Positions 36,041 to 44,544 of a stretch of 64,000 nt of DNA are shown one piece after another. The translations under genes and the position numbers were made by a program. The stretch is from NCBI GenBank assembly GCA_004553595.1, contig SFKZ01000003.1, positions 1 through 64,000 of the forward strand, read 5' to 3'. The DNA is from Methanobrevibacter ruminantium (GTDB lineage Archaea > Methanobacteriota > Methanobacteria > Methanobacteriales > Methanobacteriaceae). Position 1 is the first letter of the stretch. Each line of letters begins with the position of its first letter. The notes beneath the pieces are model-generated. The model was not told the DNA's origin, ran no database searches, and saw only the letters and a list, made by a program, of their open reading frames with translations.

Positions 36041-37870
36041 CTACCTAAATAAGTCATTTGAAATATTTAACTCTTTATAGGTCTCTTCAATCTCTTTTGT
36101 AACCTTTTTGATCTCTTCACTAACATATTTATGTCTTGATACCAACTCATCAGAGTCAATGACTTCCTCTTCATTCTCATAAGTGTCAACATAACGAGGA
36201 ATGTTTAAATTGAAATCATTCCTTTCTATGTCATATAAGCTTGCTCTGTGGGAATATCCTTCTATTTCTTCCCTATATTTATAAGTGCTTACGATTTTAG
36301 AAATGTCCTCTTCCTGTAAATAGTTGATTAATTTGGTCCTATCGAATCCTTTGGAAGCATCAATGAATAGAACATCATCATAAATATCCCTGTTTTTCTT
36401 AAAAATCATCATACATGCAGGATTATTTGTGCTGTAGAACATATTTGCAGGAAGTCCAATGACTGCATCAAGATAATTGAATTTCTTAACAATCATCCTT
36501 CTGATTTTTCCTTCAGAAGCAGCTCTGAACAGTACTCCATGAGGAGCAACAACAATCATTATTCCATCATTATTCAATTGATAAAGCATATGCTGAATAA
36601 ATGCATAATCCGCTTTTGAATGTGGTGGAAGAATATTGTATTGCATAAACCTAACATCATCAAGAAAACTCCGGTCCGCAGTCCATCTGGAATTGAATGG
36701 AATCTGAGAGACTACAGCATCAAAAGTATAATCCAAATGCTGAGGCTGTTCCAATGTATCCCCTTGCTTAATGTCAAAGTCCTTATAGTGGATATTATGA
36801 AGAATCATGTTTTCTCTTGCAATATTATAGAATGATGCATTAAGTTCCTGACCACAGATAAAATCACAATCCAATTCCTTGTTTATCTCTAAAAGCAAGG
36901 AAGCAGAACCGCAACACGGGTCATAAACGGATTCAAGCTTTGATTTCTGGGAAGATATCAACTTAGCTATTAAAGTGGATACCTCATTAGGAGTATAGTA
37001 ATCAGAGGAATATGATGAATTCAAGGAAAACTCGCTTAATAGATATTCAAAGCTGTTTCCAATTAAATCATCAATATACTTTTCATAGCTTTCATCTTTG
37101 TGATGGCTATCCTCACTTAAGCTGTATTCATCTAATGCATGATCCAACATATCTGCTTCTAAAGCATAATTAGACTTTAGATTATGTTCCATTTTTTCAT
37201 CAACTAATGAATTCAAATCCTTGAAATCAGCAGTAATGCTATTCATTCTTCTTGAACGCAAGCGTCCTTCATTTTTCCTTGAATTTGAATAATCATTTCT
37301 ATTGAATTTTCTATTTTCAAGAATTGATTTGCTTAAAAGAGTGTTATTTCGGCTTTCCTTATCCAAATCAAAGTTCACTGGCCCTAATGCATCTAAAATA
37401 TTGAAAACAACCCTATTCTTATCATCTATTGTCTTTCCCAATTGAGATGCATATAGGTCCACACCTTCAAATAGGTTCTGGAAATCCTCTTGGCTTTCCC
37501 TTCCCACTGAAGAATCGCTGATTTCAGTGAATGCCTTATCCAATTCTTCAATGATGATATTTCCATAATTCTTTGAAGATACGATGTTCCTATATAAAAG
37601 GCTAGGGCTTAAAAAGTAGCCTATATCTTCAATTGACTTTTCTCTTAAGGATTTTTTAAAAGCTTTAAGACCATATGCCTCTTCAAAGTCAAGCCCTTCA
37701 GCTTTCAATTCGTTATTGATGTAAGTCTCCAGTTTTTCAGAGAGATACTTATAGGAAATAAATCCTAGGAAATACTTTTGAAACTCATCATCAGTTAAAA
37801 AACCAATCCTGTTTCCTCTTTTCAAATCTTCATAAATGGACCATAATTGACGTCCTAAAAAGTTCTCCAT
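36041..37870 (-). CDS. hsdM: Type I restriction-modification methyltransferase-like subunit with altered motifs
   Basis: A 609-residue HsdM-family protein. The N-terminal HsdM_N helical domain (FLGRQLWSIYEDLKRG; FLGFISYKYLSEKLETYI) is normal. It is interrupted by a charged, low-complexity insert of about 90 residues (175-268) before FEYLLSEFSLNSSYSSDYYTPNEVSTLI. Motif I reads DPCCGSAS (317-324), with Ala where Gly is usual. Motif IV reads SQIPF (388-392) where active enzymes have NPPF or NPPY, so the catalytic Asn is replaced by Gln. The rest (LPPHSKADYAFIQHMLYQL; GVLFRAASEGKIRRMIV) is well kept. It probably binds DNA and HsdS but may not methylate. hsdS lies 53 bp upstream; no hsdR is in the window. 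Confidence 0.88.
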   Translation of the reverse strand: MENFLGRQLWSIYEDLKRGNRIGFLTDDEFQKYFLGFISYKYLSEKLETYINNELKAEGLDFEEAYGLKAFKKSLREKSIEDIGYFLSPSLLYRNIVSSKNYGNIIIEELDKAFTEISDSSVGRESQEDFQNLFEGVDLYASQLGKTIDDKNRVVFNILDALGPVNFDLDKESRNNTLLSKSILENRKFNRNDYSNSRKNEGRLRSRRMNSITADFKDLNSLVDEKMEHNLKSNYALEADMLDHALDEYSLSEDSHHKDESYEKYIDDLIGNSFEYLLSEFSLNSSYSSDYYTPNEVSTLIAKLISSQKSKLESVYDPCCGSASLLLEINKELDCDFICGQELNASFYNIARENMILHNIHYKDFDIKQGDTLEQPQHLDYTFDAVVSQIPFNSRWTADRSFLDDVRFMQYNILPPHSKADYAFIQHMLYQLNNDGIMIVVAPHGVLFRAASEGKIRRMIVKKFNYLDAVIGLPANMFYSTNNPACMMIFKKNRDIYDDVLFIDASKGFDRTKLINYLQEEDISKIVSTYKYREEIEGYSHRASLYDIERNDFNLNIPRYVDTYENEEEVIDSDELVSRHKYVSEEIKKVTKEIEETYKELNISNDLFR

Positions 37871-37923
37871 ATCATAACCCCTAAATTAAAATAATAAAAA
37901 TAATTATAATCAAGCATTGGAGA

Positions 37924-38487
37924 TTAGTTTTCCTCTAATCTCTCTAATAAGTCCTTCATGATAAATTTCTCATTCTGTCTTTCCAATTCAATCAATTCTT
38001 GGTTTAGATTGATTCTTTTGTCCATCAATTTAAACAATCTTCCATATTCAACTTGAGTTTCATAATCAGGAATAGGCAAGTTAATCTCTTTTAGGTGAGT
38101 GGTTTTGATGATTTTTAAGGTAGTTCCTTCCACAATCTTATGCAATTCCCTTGGAAAAATGTCACTTTTAAGAAGGTGATATACGAAGTCAACATCAAAT
38201 CCTTCCTTAACCCTTACAACAGCATAATACATAGGGATGATAATTCCCTCTTCTTCAAGCTTGCTTACTGTGGATCCTGCAAGCAAAATGACAATGTCAT
38301 CTTTCCTTGAATAGAACTTAGGATTTATGTCCTCAGAAACCTCTACATCCTCAGTTTCAATCTTTAAACTGTCTTCATACGTTTTCTTAAGTATTTTCTT
38401 CTCTACTGTAATACCTTTTTGATAACGTTTGACTCGGATTCCAGTGAAAATGTCTGCAATTTCACCAAACTTATAATTTTTAATCAT
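37924..38487 (-). CDS. hsdS: Type I specificity subunit-like protein, single TRD
   Basis: A 187-residue protein with one target-recognition domain (YKFGEIADIFTGIRVKRYQ; RKDDIVILLAGSTVSKLEEEGIIIP; LKSDIFPRELHKIVEGTTLKIIKTTHLKEINLPIPDYETQ) and one C-terminal coiled coil (YGRLFKLMDKRINLNQELIELERQNEKFI). Normal HsdS has two of each. Half-size HsdS can act as dimers, giving a symmetric bipartite DNA site. AGGTGAGTAT precedes ATG 38487. It lies directly before hsdM, and 170 bp after the hairpin array of the candidate RNA, on the same strand. Confidence 0.85.
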   Translation of the reverse strand: MIKNYKFGEIADIFTGIRVKRYQKGITVEKKILKKTYEDSLKIETEDVEVSEDINPKFYSRKDDIVILLAGSTVSKLEEEGIIIPMYYAVVRVKEGFDVDFVYHLLKSDIFPRELHKIVEGTTLKIIKTTHLKEINLPIPDYETQVEYGRLFKLMDKRINLNQELIELERQNEKFIMKDLLERLEEN

Positions 38488-38653
38488 ATACTCACCTATT
38501 TTGATTAAAATAACCTAAAAATAATATTTCATATATTATTTTGTAATTACTTGTTCTTAAAGTTAAGGGCAAAAATTGGAAAAAAGAGATTAAAAAAATG
38601 AAAATATGGAAAAGATGGAAAATGATAGAATAATGAAAGAGGAAAAGAATATG

Positions 38654-38876
38654 GGAAAAAAGATAACACCCCTATTACCTTTTTCCAAAAAGATAAGAAT
38701 CACCCCCAATTCCTATCCCAACTTAAAGAATATAATTCACCCCCAAATTATATTCTAGTATATTCAAAGGAATCAAATATGAACAAAGCATCACAAGCAA
38801 GTGATTGAATAAGAATCACCCCCAATTCCTATTCAAATCATAAGGAATACAATTCACCCCCGGACCATATTCCTTA
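38654..38876 (-). repeat. Tandem hairpin array with conserved G-rich loops
   Basis: Stem sequences (minus strand) are, in order: GGAATATGGT (10 bp, three wobbles, extended to 13), GAATAGGAAT (10 bp, one wobble, extended), GAATATAATT (perfect), GATAGGAAT (9 bp, one wobble, extended by two wobbles), and GGAAAAAGG (with a bulge). Loops are CCGGGGGTGA, TGGGGGTG (three times) and TAGGGGTG. The second and fourth units share a 21-nt direct repeat, so they arose by duplication. Confidence 0.8.
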
Positions 38877-39165
38877 GCTTATGAATAATGCATAAGATTG
38901 ATCTCTGCCTACTTTTTAATTAACCATTTTTCTAATTCGCGTAAATTGATTTGGATTAGATCTTATTTTAATCAACCATTAAAATTTAGTGCATACATGA
39001 ATGAGATAGCAAAAGGTGTTAAAGTCAAACAAACAAGAGAGAGGTTGAAACTACCCTAATTCACTGATTGAAACATTTTTGTTTCTAAATTTTAATGAAA
39101 CTTTTAATGATTGAAAAAAAATAAGCACAACTTAAAATTTACTTAAGTTTTTTCTAATCACAATA
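38654..39165 (-). ncRNA. Candidate structured noncoding RNA with five GGGGTG-loop hairpins
   Basis: Read on the minus strand, the unit starts just after a strong promoter (39185-39192) and ends in a hairpin followed by a T-rich stretch. The 5' part has a 7-bp hairpin (AACTTAA/TTAAGTT, 39130-39150) and a 13-bp exact long-range pairing (39085-39097 with 38977-38989). The 3' part holds five hairpins: 38841-38876, 38803-38839, 38727-38756, 38690-38719 and 38654-38686. Their stems differ, but each loop shows GGGGTG, four of them GGGGGTGA. Three stems contain G-U pairs that are mismatches on the plus strand, so pairing is conserved in minus-strand RNA. A sixth small hairpin (38790-38805) lies between. 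No coding frame of note exists here. It is not RNase P or SRP RNA by sequence. It could be an independent RNA or the leader of hsdS-hsdM. Confidence 0.7.
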
Positions 39166-39184
39166 AGTATTATACACGAACTAG

Positions 39185-39199
39185 TATATAAAGGTTTCG
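39185..39199 (-). promoter_or_regulatory. Strong archaeal promoter for the candidate RNA
   Basis: Minus-strand CGAAACCTTTATATACTAG combines a purine-rich BRE with TATA box TTTATATA (39185-39192). The tRNA-Ser promoter in this window has the same 11-mer TTTATATACTA. Transcription would start near 39160-39165. No gene starts within 650 nt downstream, which fits a noncoding product. Confidence 0.7.
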
Positions 39200-39383
39200 T
39201 TCTTAAATTTAATGACACAACTCTAAAATCATATGACATATAATATTTGATGAAAAAATATGAAATATGAAATAGGAAATATGAAAATTAGAAAAACAAG
39301 TTAAAAATTAAAAAAAAGAGTAAATAGATTAAATAAAACTAAAATAAAAAGAAAAATAAAGAAAGATGATAATAATAATTAAA

Positions 39384-40163
39384 TTAATTATAATCTTGAT
39401 TAAATGCTTCTGTATCTTCCACACCATTTGTATAATGCTTATTGTTCACTTTATCAATGACTTCATCGTCACCATGAAGACGATCAATATGATAAAGACC
39501 TTTAGAATCAGTGTACTCCCTTATGTAATCTGAATCCTGACCAGACCAATAATAACCTGCAGGGACATTATTTGATGAACCGGATTGATTTGAAGCTGAA
39601 CTTGTACCGTCAATTCCAGTGTTAACTGCACTTTGATTAGATGTAGCATTTGCAGAAGTTTGATTCTCACCAGTCATGGTTTCTGTAGTGTTTGTTTCCT
39701 CATTGAAATATTGATACTTAACAGAACCAATCATATGCTCAAGCATTTCAGGGTCTTTACAGATAATCAGGATATTGTCATGGGTAACATGATTTCCAAT
39801 GAAAGCCATAAAAGTTCCATTTTCCTCATTATGCCAAATGGTTTGATCTCCTAATGTTTCCTGAACGGAATTTGCAATAAAATCATTACGGATATACTCT
39901 AATTCAACAGCTGCAACCTGATTTCCTTGTGCACTATTGAAATACATCACAGTCAAATCATGCTGAGTGTCATTAATAAGGTAAATCCCATTTTTAATAA
40001 CTGCATTTGTAGATTGATCACTTATTGGCATGTCAATGCTGGAGGAGTTTGTAAGGCTAACCCTATTATATTTAATGGTTTCCTCATAGTTCAATAAAAA
40101 GAAAGAGCTAGTTAAAACCACCGCAATTACTAAAAATACCAATAATAAACGTCTTAAATCCAC
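39384..40163 (-). CDS. Uncharacterised membrane-anchored secreted protein (259 aa)
   Basis: Not recognised. A basic start (VDLRR) leads into one membrane segment (LLLVFLVIAVVLTSSFFLL, residues 6-24), so the rest is likely outside the cell. A folded-looking domain (residues 40-150; DMPISDQSTNAVIKNGIYLINDTQHDLTVMYF) resembles small sensor-like domains in other Methanobrevibacter proteins. It is followed by a Ser/Thr/Asn-rich linker with many N-x-S/T sites and a charged tail (YYWSGQDSDYIREYTDSKGLYHIDRL). The GTG start at 40163 is chosen because GGAGAGG lies at good distance; the upstream Met lacks a site. Confidence 0.7.
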   Translation of the reverse strand: MDLRRLLLVFLVIAVVLTSSFFLLNYEETIKYNRVSLTNSSSIDMPISDQSTNAVIKNGIYLINDTQHDLTVMYFNSAQGNQVAAVELEYIRNDFIANSVQETLGDQTIWHNEENGTFMAFIGNHVTHDNILIICKDPEMLEHMIGSVKYQYFNEETNTTETMTGENQTSANATSNQSAVNTGIDGTSSASNQSGSSNNVPAGYYWSGQDSDYIREYTDSKGLYHIDRLHGDDEVIDKVNNKHYTNGVEDTEAFNQDYN

Positions 40164-40399
40164 ATAAACCTCTCCATTAACTAATTCATTTAAAACTAGC
40201 AATAAAATTTGTTTTTATAATTATTAATTTAAATTAAATGATTTATAAACTTAACTTAAAAAATTAGGCAAAAAAGAGTAAAAAAAGATAAAAAGAGCCA
40301 AAATAGGTAAAATTATTAAAATAAAGAATAAAAAATTGAAAAAGTAAAAAAGATAATGATAAAAATAGAAAAAATAAGAAAAATGAGAAAATACTTAAA

Positions 40400-41395
40400 T
40401 TAAGAAGACCTGTCTATAACAAAATCTGCTAAAGCGATAAGCATTGCTTTAGCTTCAGAGTCAGGCAATATTTCGAGTACTTTCTTAGCACCATCAACGT
40501 TTTCTAAAGCGAGATTGTGAGCATATTCAATGGAACCATATTTGTTGAATAAATCAATTGCTTCATCTACCATATCTTGTGAACAATTGTCATCTTTTAA
40601 GATTTCAAGCAATCTTTCATGGTCTTCGCCTTCAGATTCAGCTAATGCCTTAACAACCATAAGAGTCATCTTACCTTTAGCGATATCACTGCCTACAGGT
40701 TTTCCAAGATCCTTTTCATCACTGATTACATCCAAATAATCGTCTTGGATTTGGAAAGCGGTACCAATCATACGACCATATTCGTATAATGCATTTACAG
40801 TTTCGTCATTTGCTCCACCCATAATTGCTCCTGCTTTAGTAGCTGCAGCAATTAATGCGCCGGTTTTCTTAAAGATCATTTCAGAATATTCCGCTTCCTT
40901 CACATCAAAGTTTCCTTCGAAACTCATATCAGAAGCTTGACCTTCACAGATTTTTACACAAGCATCTGCAACAGTAGCTAATGCATTTGCAACATTTACA
41001 GGGTTTGCATTTTCCTCTTTGGAATCGATTACCATTTCAAATGCTTTTGAGAATAAGGTATCTCCTGCTAAAATAGCAACAGGTTCATCCCATACCTTAT
41101 GTACAGAAGGCATTCCTCTTCTCATGTCATCATCATCCATGATATCGTCATGAATAAGTGAAAAAGTATGAATAAGCTCTAAAGCAGCAGCAGTTTTCAA
41201 TGCATCTTCCATTTTTCCTCCAACTGCTTCTGCAGAGATTAAAGTGAGAGCTGGCCTAAGCATTTTTCCACCAGCTTTAGTTAAGTAAAGACAAGCATCC
41301 TGTAAATCCTGTGGTTCAATAACACTAAGATTCTCTTCAATTGTTTTTACAACATCTTTGGAATATTGTTTTAAGACATCAGTAACATCAGACAT
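40400..41395 (-). CDS. idsA: Geranylgeranyl/farnesyl diphosphate synthase
   Basis: A short-chain trans-prenyltransferase that builds the C15-C20 chains of archaeal lipids. The 331-residue protein has the first Asp-rich motif DDIMDDDDMRRG and the second DDYLDVISD, plus GGKMLRP near residue 45. The residues before the first motif (ALELIHTFSLIH) fit the archaeal bifunctional FPP/GGPP type. GAGGGAGAATT precedes ATG 41395. It is the last gene of the mvk-ipk-fni-RNase J-idsA run. Confidence 0.95.
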   Translation of the reverse strand: MSDVTDVLKQYSKDVVKTIEENLSVIEPQDLQDACLYLTKAGGKMLRPALTLISAEAVGGKMEDALKTAAALELIHTFSLIHDDIMDDDDMRRGMPSVHKVWDEPVAILAGDTLFSKAFEMVIDSKEENANPVNVANALATVADACVKICEGQASDMSFEGNFDVKEAEYSEMIFKKTGALIAAATKAGAIMGGANDETVNALYEYGRMIGTAFQIQDDYLDVISDEKDLGKPVGSDIAKGKMTLMVVKALAESEGEDHERLLEILKDDNCSQDMVDEAIDLFNKYGSIEYAHNLALENVDGAKKVLEILPDSEAKAMLIALADFVIDRSS

Positions 41396-41506
41396 AATTC
41401 TCCCTCTAGACTAATATATATTAAAACTTAATTAAATACTTAATTAAAAATTATTGATAATAATGATTTTTTAGAAAAATAAGCCCAAAAAAGTTAATTA
41501 AATTAA

Positions 41507-42853
41507 CTAGTGGCCATTGAAGACTTGGGCTTGTGCATTTCTTAAAATATGAATATTGTTTCCTATTCTGTATCCTTCTTCCTCTGCAAGCTCTCCATAA
41601 GCAACTAACATTTCAAGCTCACCGTGAGCAGGAATGATGTGCTTAGGCTTAAGCATTCTCAAGAAATCTCTGTGGTCTTCACGACCAGCGTGCCCTGAAA
41701 CATGAGCATTTGCATAGATTCTTGCACCATTTGCTTTTAGTTTGGATTCAAGAATATGTCTGTTTGCAGCATTGGTTGGATTTGGAATGATAGGTGCTGA
41801 AAATATGACATTATCTCCTTTCTTTACATTGAATGGAGTTCTTCCACTTGCTATTCTTGGAAGCAATGCATCAGGTTCACCTTGGTGACCAGTGGTTACA
41901 AGCAAGAACTTGTCCCTATCCTCTTCAGCCTTCATAAGCGCCTTATTGACCGCTTTAGGAGATCCATAAACATAAGCGTTTGGAGGTAATTTCAAGATTC
42001 CCAAGTTTTGTGCTATTCCACAGAACCTTTCCATTGAACGTCCTAAAAAGAAAATTTCCCTATCGCTGTCCTTTGCAATGTCTGCAATGGTTTGAATCCT
42101 TTCAATATGAGATGAGAAAGTGGTTACAATCATACCTTCTTTTGCTTTTAAAGGTTCTCTCATCAAGTCTTCAAGAATTATTCTTGCAACCTTTTCTGAG
42201 TATGTTCTGGTTTCAGTGTAATTAATTGCATTGGTAGTCTCTACAATAAGAGCCAATACTCCTTTTCTACCTAATTCCCTAAGCCTGTTGTAATCAGGGG
42301 GTGGGGAAACCTTTTGATGATTGTCAAACTTGAAGTCCAATGCATAAACGATTATTCCTTCATTGGTGTGCAATACAGGGAACACCGCTTGAGGAATACT
42401 GTGAGTGGACTGTACAAACTCTAAGGTAATGTCCTTGGACAACTTGATCTTGCTTCCAGGATTTAATGGTCTGATTGGATTGTTTACCTTGAATTTACGT
42501 TCTCCTTTAATCTGCTTTTCAATTAATGCAGTGGTATAAGGGGTTCCGATGATTGGCGCATCGTATCTGTGAGCCAATTTGGCAACAGCACCAATGTGGT
42601 CCAAGTGACCGTGTGAGAACACTATACCCTTAACTTTTCCGTCTACATCCTTCATGATTGTATCGTCTGGAATTACTCCTCTTTCGATTAAATCCAAACT
42701 ATGCATTCTATCAATATCTGTATCTTCGTGAATGCTGATTCTGTCTAAGTGGATACCCATATCAAAGATGATTACATCTTCACCGACTTTTACTGCAGTC
42801 ATGTTCTTTCCTACTTCTTCATATCCACCAATTGCAATAACTTCTACAGTCAT
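41507..42853 (-). CDS. rnj: Ribonuclease J (archaeal beta-CASP family)
   Basis: A 448-residue metallo-beta-lactamase/beta-CASP nuclease with 5'-3' exonuclease activity known for archaeal RNase J. It has the metal site HGHLDHIGA (motif 2), VYALDFKFDNH (Asp, motif 4), QGEPDALLPRIASG, and the beta-CASP HVSGHAGREDHRDFLRMLKPKHIIPAHGE motifs. All metal ligands are in place. AGGAGGCAATAA precedes ATG 42853. It sits inside the isoprenoid operon, an arrangement common in Methanobacteriales with no known functional link. Confidence 0.94.
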   Translation of the reverse strand: MTVEVIAIGGYEEVGKNMTAVKVGEDVIIFDMGIHLDRISIHEDTDIDRMHSLDLIERGVIPDDTIMKDVDGKVKGIVFSHGHLDHIGAVAKLAHRYDAPIIGTPYTTALIEKQIKGERKFKVNNPIRPLNPGSKIKLSKDITLEFVQSTHSIPQAVFPVLHTNEGIIVYALDFKFDNHQKVSPPPDYNRLRELGRKGVLALIVETTNAINYTETRTYSEKVARIILEDLMREPLKAKEGMIVTTFSSHIERIQTIADIAKDSDREIFFLGRSMERFCGIAQNLGILKLPPNAYVYGSPKAVNKALMKAEEDRDKFLLVTTGHQGEPDALLPRIASGRTPFNVKKGDNVIFSAPIIPNPTNAANRHILESKLKANGARIYANAHVSGHAGREDHRDFLRMLKPKHIIPAHGELEMLVAYGELAEEEGYRIGNNIHILRNAQAQVFNGH

Positions 42854-43001
42854 TTATTGCCTCCTTTTTGTTTTTTTCCGTGGTTTTTTCCGTAAAATAA
42901 TTAGTATGATTAAGTAAATTAAGTTTATAAAAATTCATCGAGTATAAAATAATCATATAAATTAAAAATAAGAGTAAATACTCTTAAATTAAAAAATAAA
43001 A

Positions 43002-44051
43002 TTACCTTCTTGCATAATCCTTAGTATCAAAGCCTCTTGCTTCTAACCAGTTTTTAGTCTCACCTTTAATGATGAGATTTGAATTCTTAAGCTCCTTGAT
43101 ATTTGAAGCCCCAACTAAAAACATAGCTATTCTTAAGGATTCATTGAACCTTTCAACCATTTGAACTAAAGCCTCTTGTCCTTCATAAGCTCCTTTAAGT
43201 GCAGGAAGTGCCATACCAACAGCATCTGCACCAAGTGCAATAGCTTTTGCAGCATCAAGACCTGATCTGATACCACCAGAAGAGACAACTGGAACATCAA
43301 CAGAATTCACTACTTCTGCAGTGCTTACAGCAGTAGGGATTCCCCAATCCCAGAACAATTCTCCCATATAACGGTCATCTGCACGATAGGTTTCAACAGC
43401 AGCCCAGCTGGTTCCGCCAGCACCTTCTATATCAATAAAGCTTACTCCTGCCTTTTCAAGAGTCTTTGCATCTTCAGCACTTATTCCGGTACCTGTTTCC
43501 TTTGCCATGACAGGAACTTTAACGGATTTGCAAATTTCAGCTATTGAATCTATGTATCCTCTTGCATCAACATCCCCTTCAGGTTGAATTGCCTCTTGCA
43601 ATGGGTTTAAATGGATTGCTAAAATATCACTGTCCAATATCTCAACAGCTTTTTCTGCTAAATCAGATTGAGGCACCCCAATATTTCCTAAAACAAGTGC
43701 GGATGGAGCATTTTCCCTTACAACATCATAAGTGTCTTTTAATTCAGGATGGACAATAGCTGCCCTTTGACTACCTAAACCTAAACCTATTTGCTTATCT
43801 TCTGCAACAGTAGCCAATTCCTTATTGATGTCCTTAGCAGCAGGATGTCCTCCTGTGATTGCTGTAATGAATAAAGGGGATTCCAATTTCTTGCCGAAAA
43901 CCTCTGTTGAAATATCAATTTCCTCTTTATGAACTTCAGGCAATGCTCTATGGATCAATTCAATATCCTCAAAGCCTGTAGTCTTATCCTTATAATTAAC
44001 ATCATAATTCTTACAAATCAATAGATGTTCTAATTTTCTATCTGAAATCAT
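43002..44051 (-). CDS. fni: Type 2 isopentenyl-diphosphate isomerase
   Basis: This FMN- and NAD(P)H-dependent enzyme interconverts isopentenyl and dimethylallyl diphosphate. The 349-residue TIM barrel has R-K start (ISDRKLEHLLICKNYDVNY), FITAITGGHPAAKDINKELA, LGLGSQRAAI, HLNPLQEAIQPEGD, VMAKETGTGIS, and the FMN-phosphate site VVSSGGIRSGLDAAKAIALGADAVGMA. GAGGAAACA precedes ATG 44051. Together with mvk, ipk and idsA it makes prenyl donors for archaeal lipids. Confidence 0.95.
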   Translation of the reverse strand: MISDRKLEHLLICKNYDVNYKDKTTGFEDIELIHRALPEVHKEEIDISTEVFGKKLESPLFITAITGGHPAAKDINKELATVAEDKQIGLGLGSQRAAIVHPELKDTYDVVRENAPSALVLGNIGVPQSDLAEKAVEILDSDILAIHLNPLQEAIQPEGDVDARGYIDSIAEICKSVKVPVMAKETGTGISAEDAKTLEKAGVSFIDIEGAGGTSWAAVETYRADDRYMGELFWDWGIPTAVSTAEVVNSVDVPVVSSGGIRSGLDAAKAIALGADAVGMALPALKGAYEGQEALVQMVERFNESLRIAMFLVGASNIKELKNSNLIIKGETKNWLEARGFDTKDYARR

Positions 44052-44544
44052 TGTTTCCTCTTTAATTATTAATAAAATGTAAGTATAATCTGTTTAAATT
44101 AATATTAAGCCGTATTAAATCATTAGAACCTAAAAAAAGCAATCTTATAAACTCTAGATAATCAACTATTTTTTAAATAGTAAACCTTTAAAAGTAGTTT
44201 AAATATCTAAAATAAACTAATCAATATAAAATTATTATAAATAGAAAAATTAAATTTAAAAAAGCCATTATAAATAAAAGTTAAATTAAATAAAATATTC
44301 TTACGTGTTTAATTAGGTCCCGAATGAATTTAAAAACATTAAAATCCGACTTAAATTAATTCTAATTTTTTAAATTCAAAATATATGAAAATTGCATATA
44401 TTTTAACTATTTATAATTTTTTATTTTCATTATATTTAAATATTGGGTAAAAATAGAGTATTTTAAGAAAAAATTGTTTAAAAAAACTTAAATAATACTA
44501 AAAAAGAAAAAATAATGGTGAAAAAGAGCAATAAAGAACTAAAA
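44052..44544. other. Gene-free AT-rich gap within the isoprenoid gene run
   Basis: Nearly 500 bp between ipk and fni. This breaks an otherwise tight gene order, so fni probably has its own promoter here. No hairpin or coding frame stands out. Confidence 0.4.

Noticed and set aside
39040..39080. GTTGAAAC and GATTGAAAC, like the end of CRISPR repeats
   Set aside because: Only two partial copies occur about 24 nt apart, flanking sequence is different, and no cas gene is present. They lie inside the candidate RNA and GAAAC forms a small hairpin there.
38654..39165. RNase P RNA or SRP RNA
   Set aside because: The conserved cores of those RNAs (for example GAGGAAAGTC or the SRP GGAA/AGCA domain) are not found on either strand.
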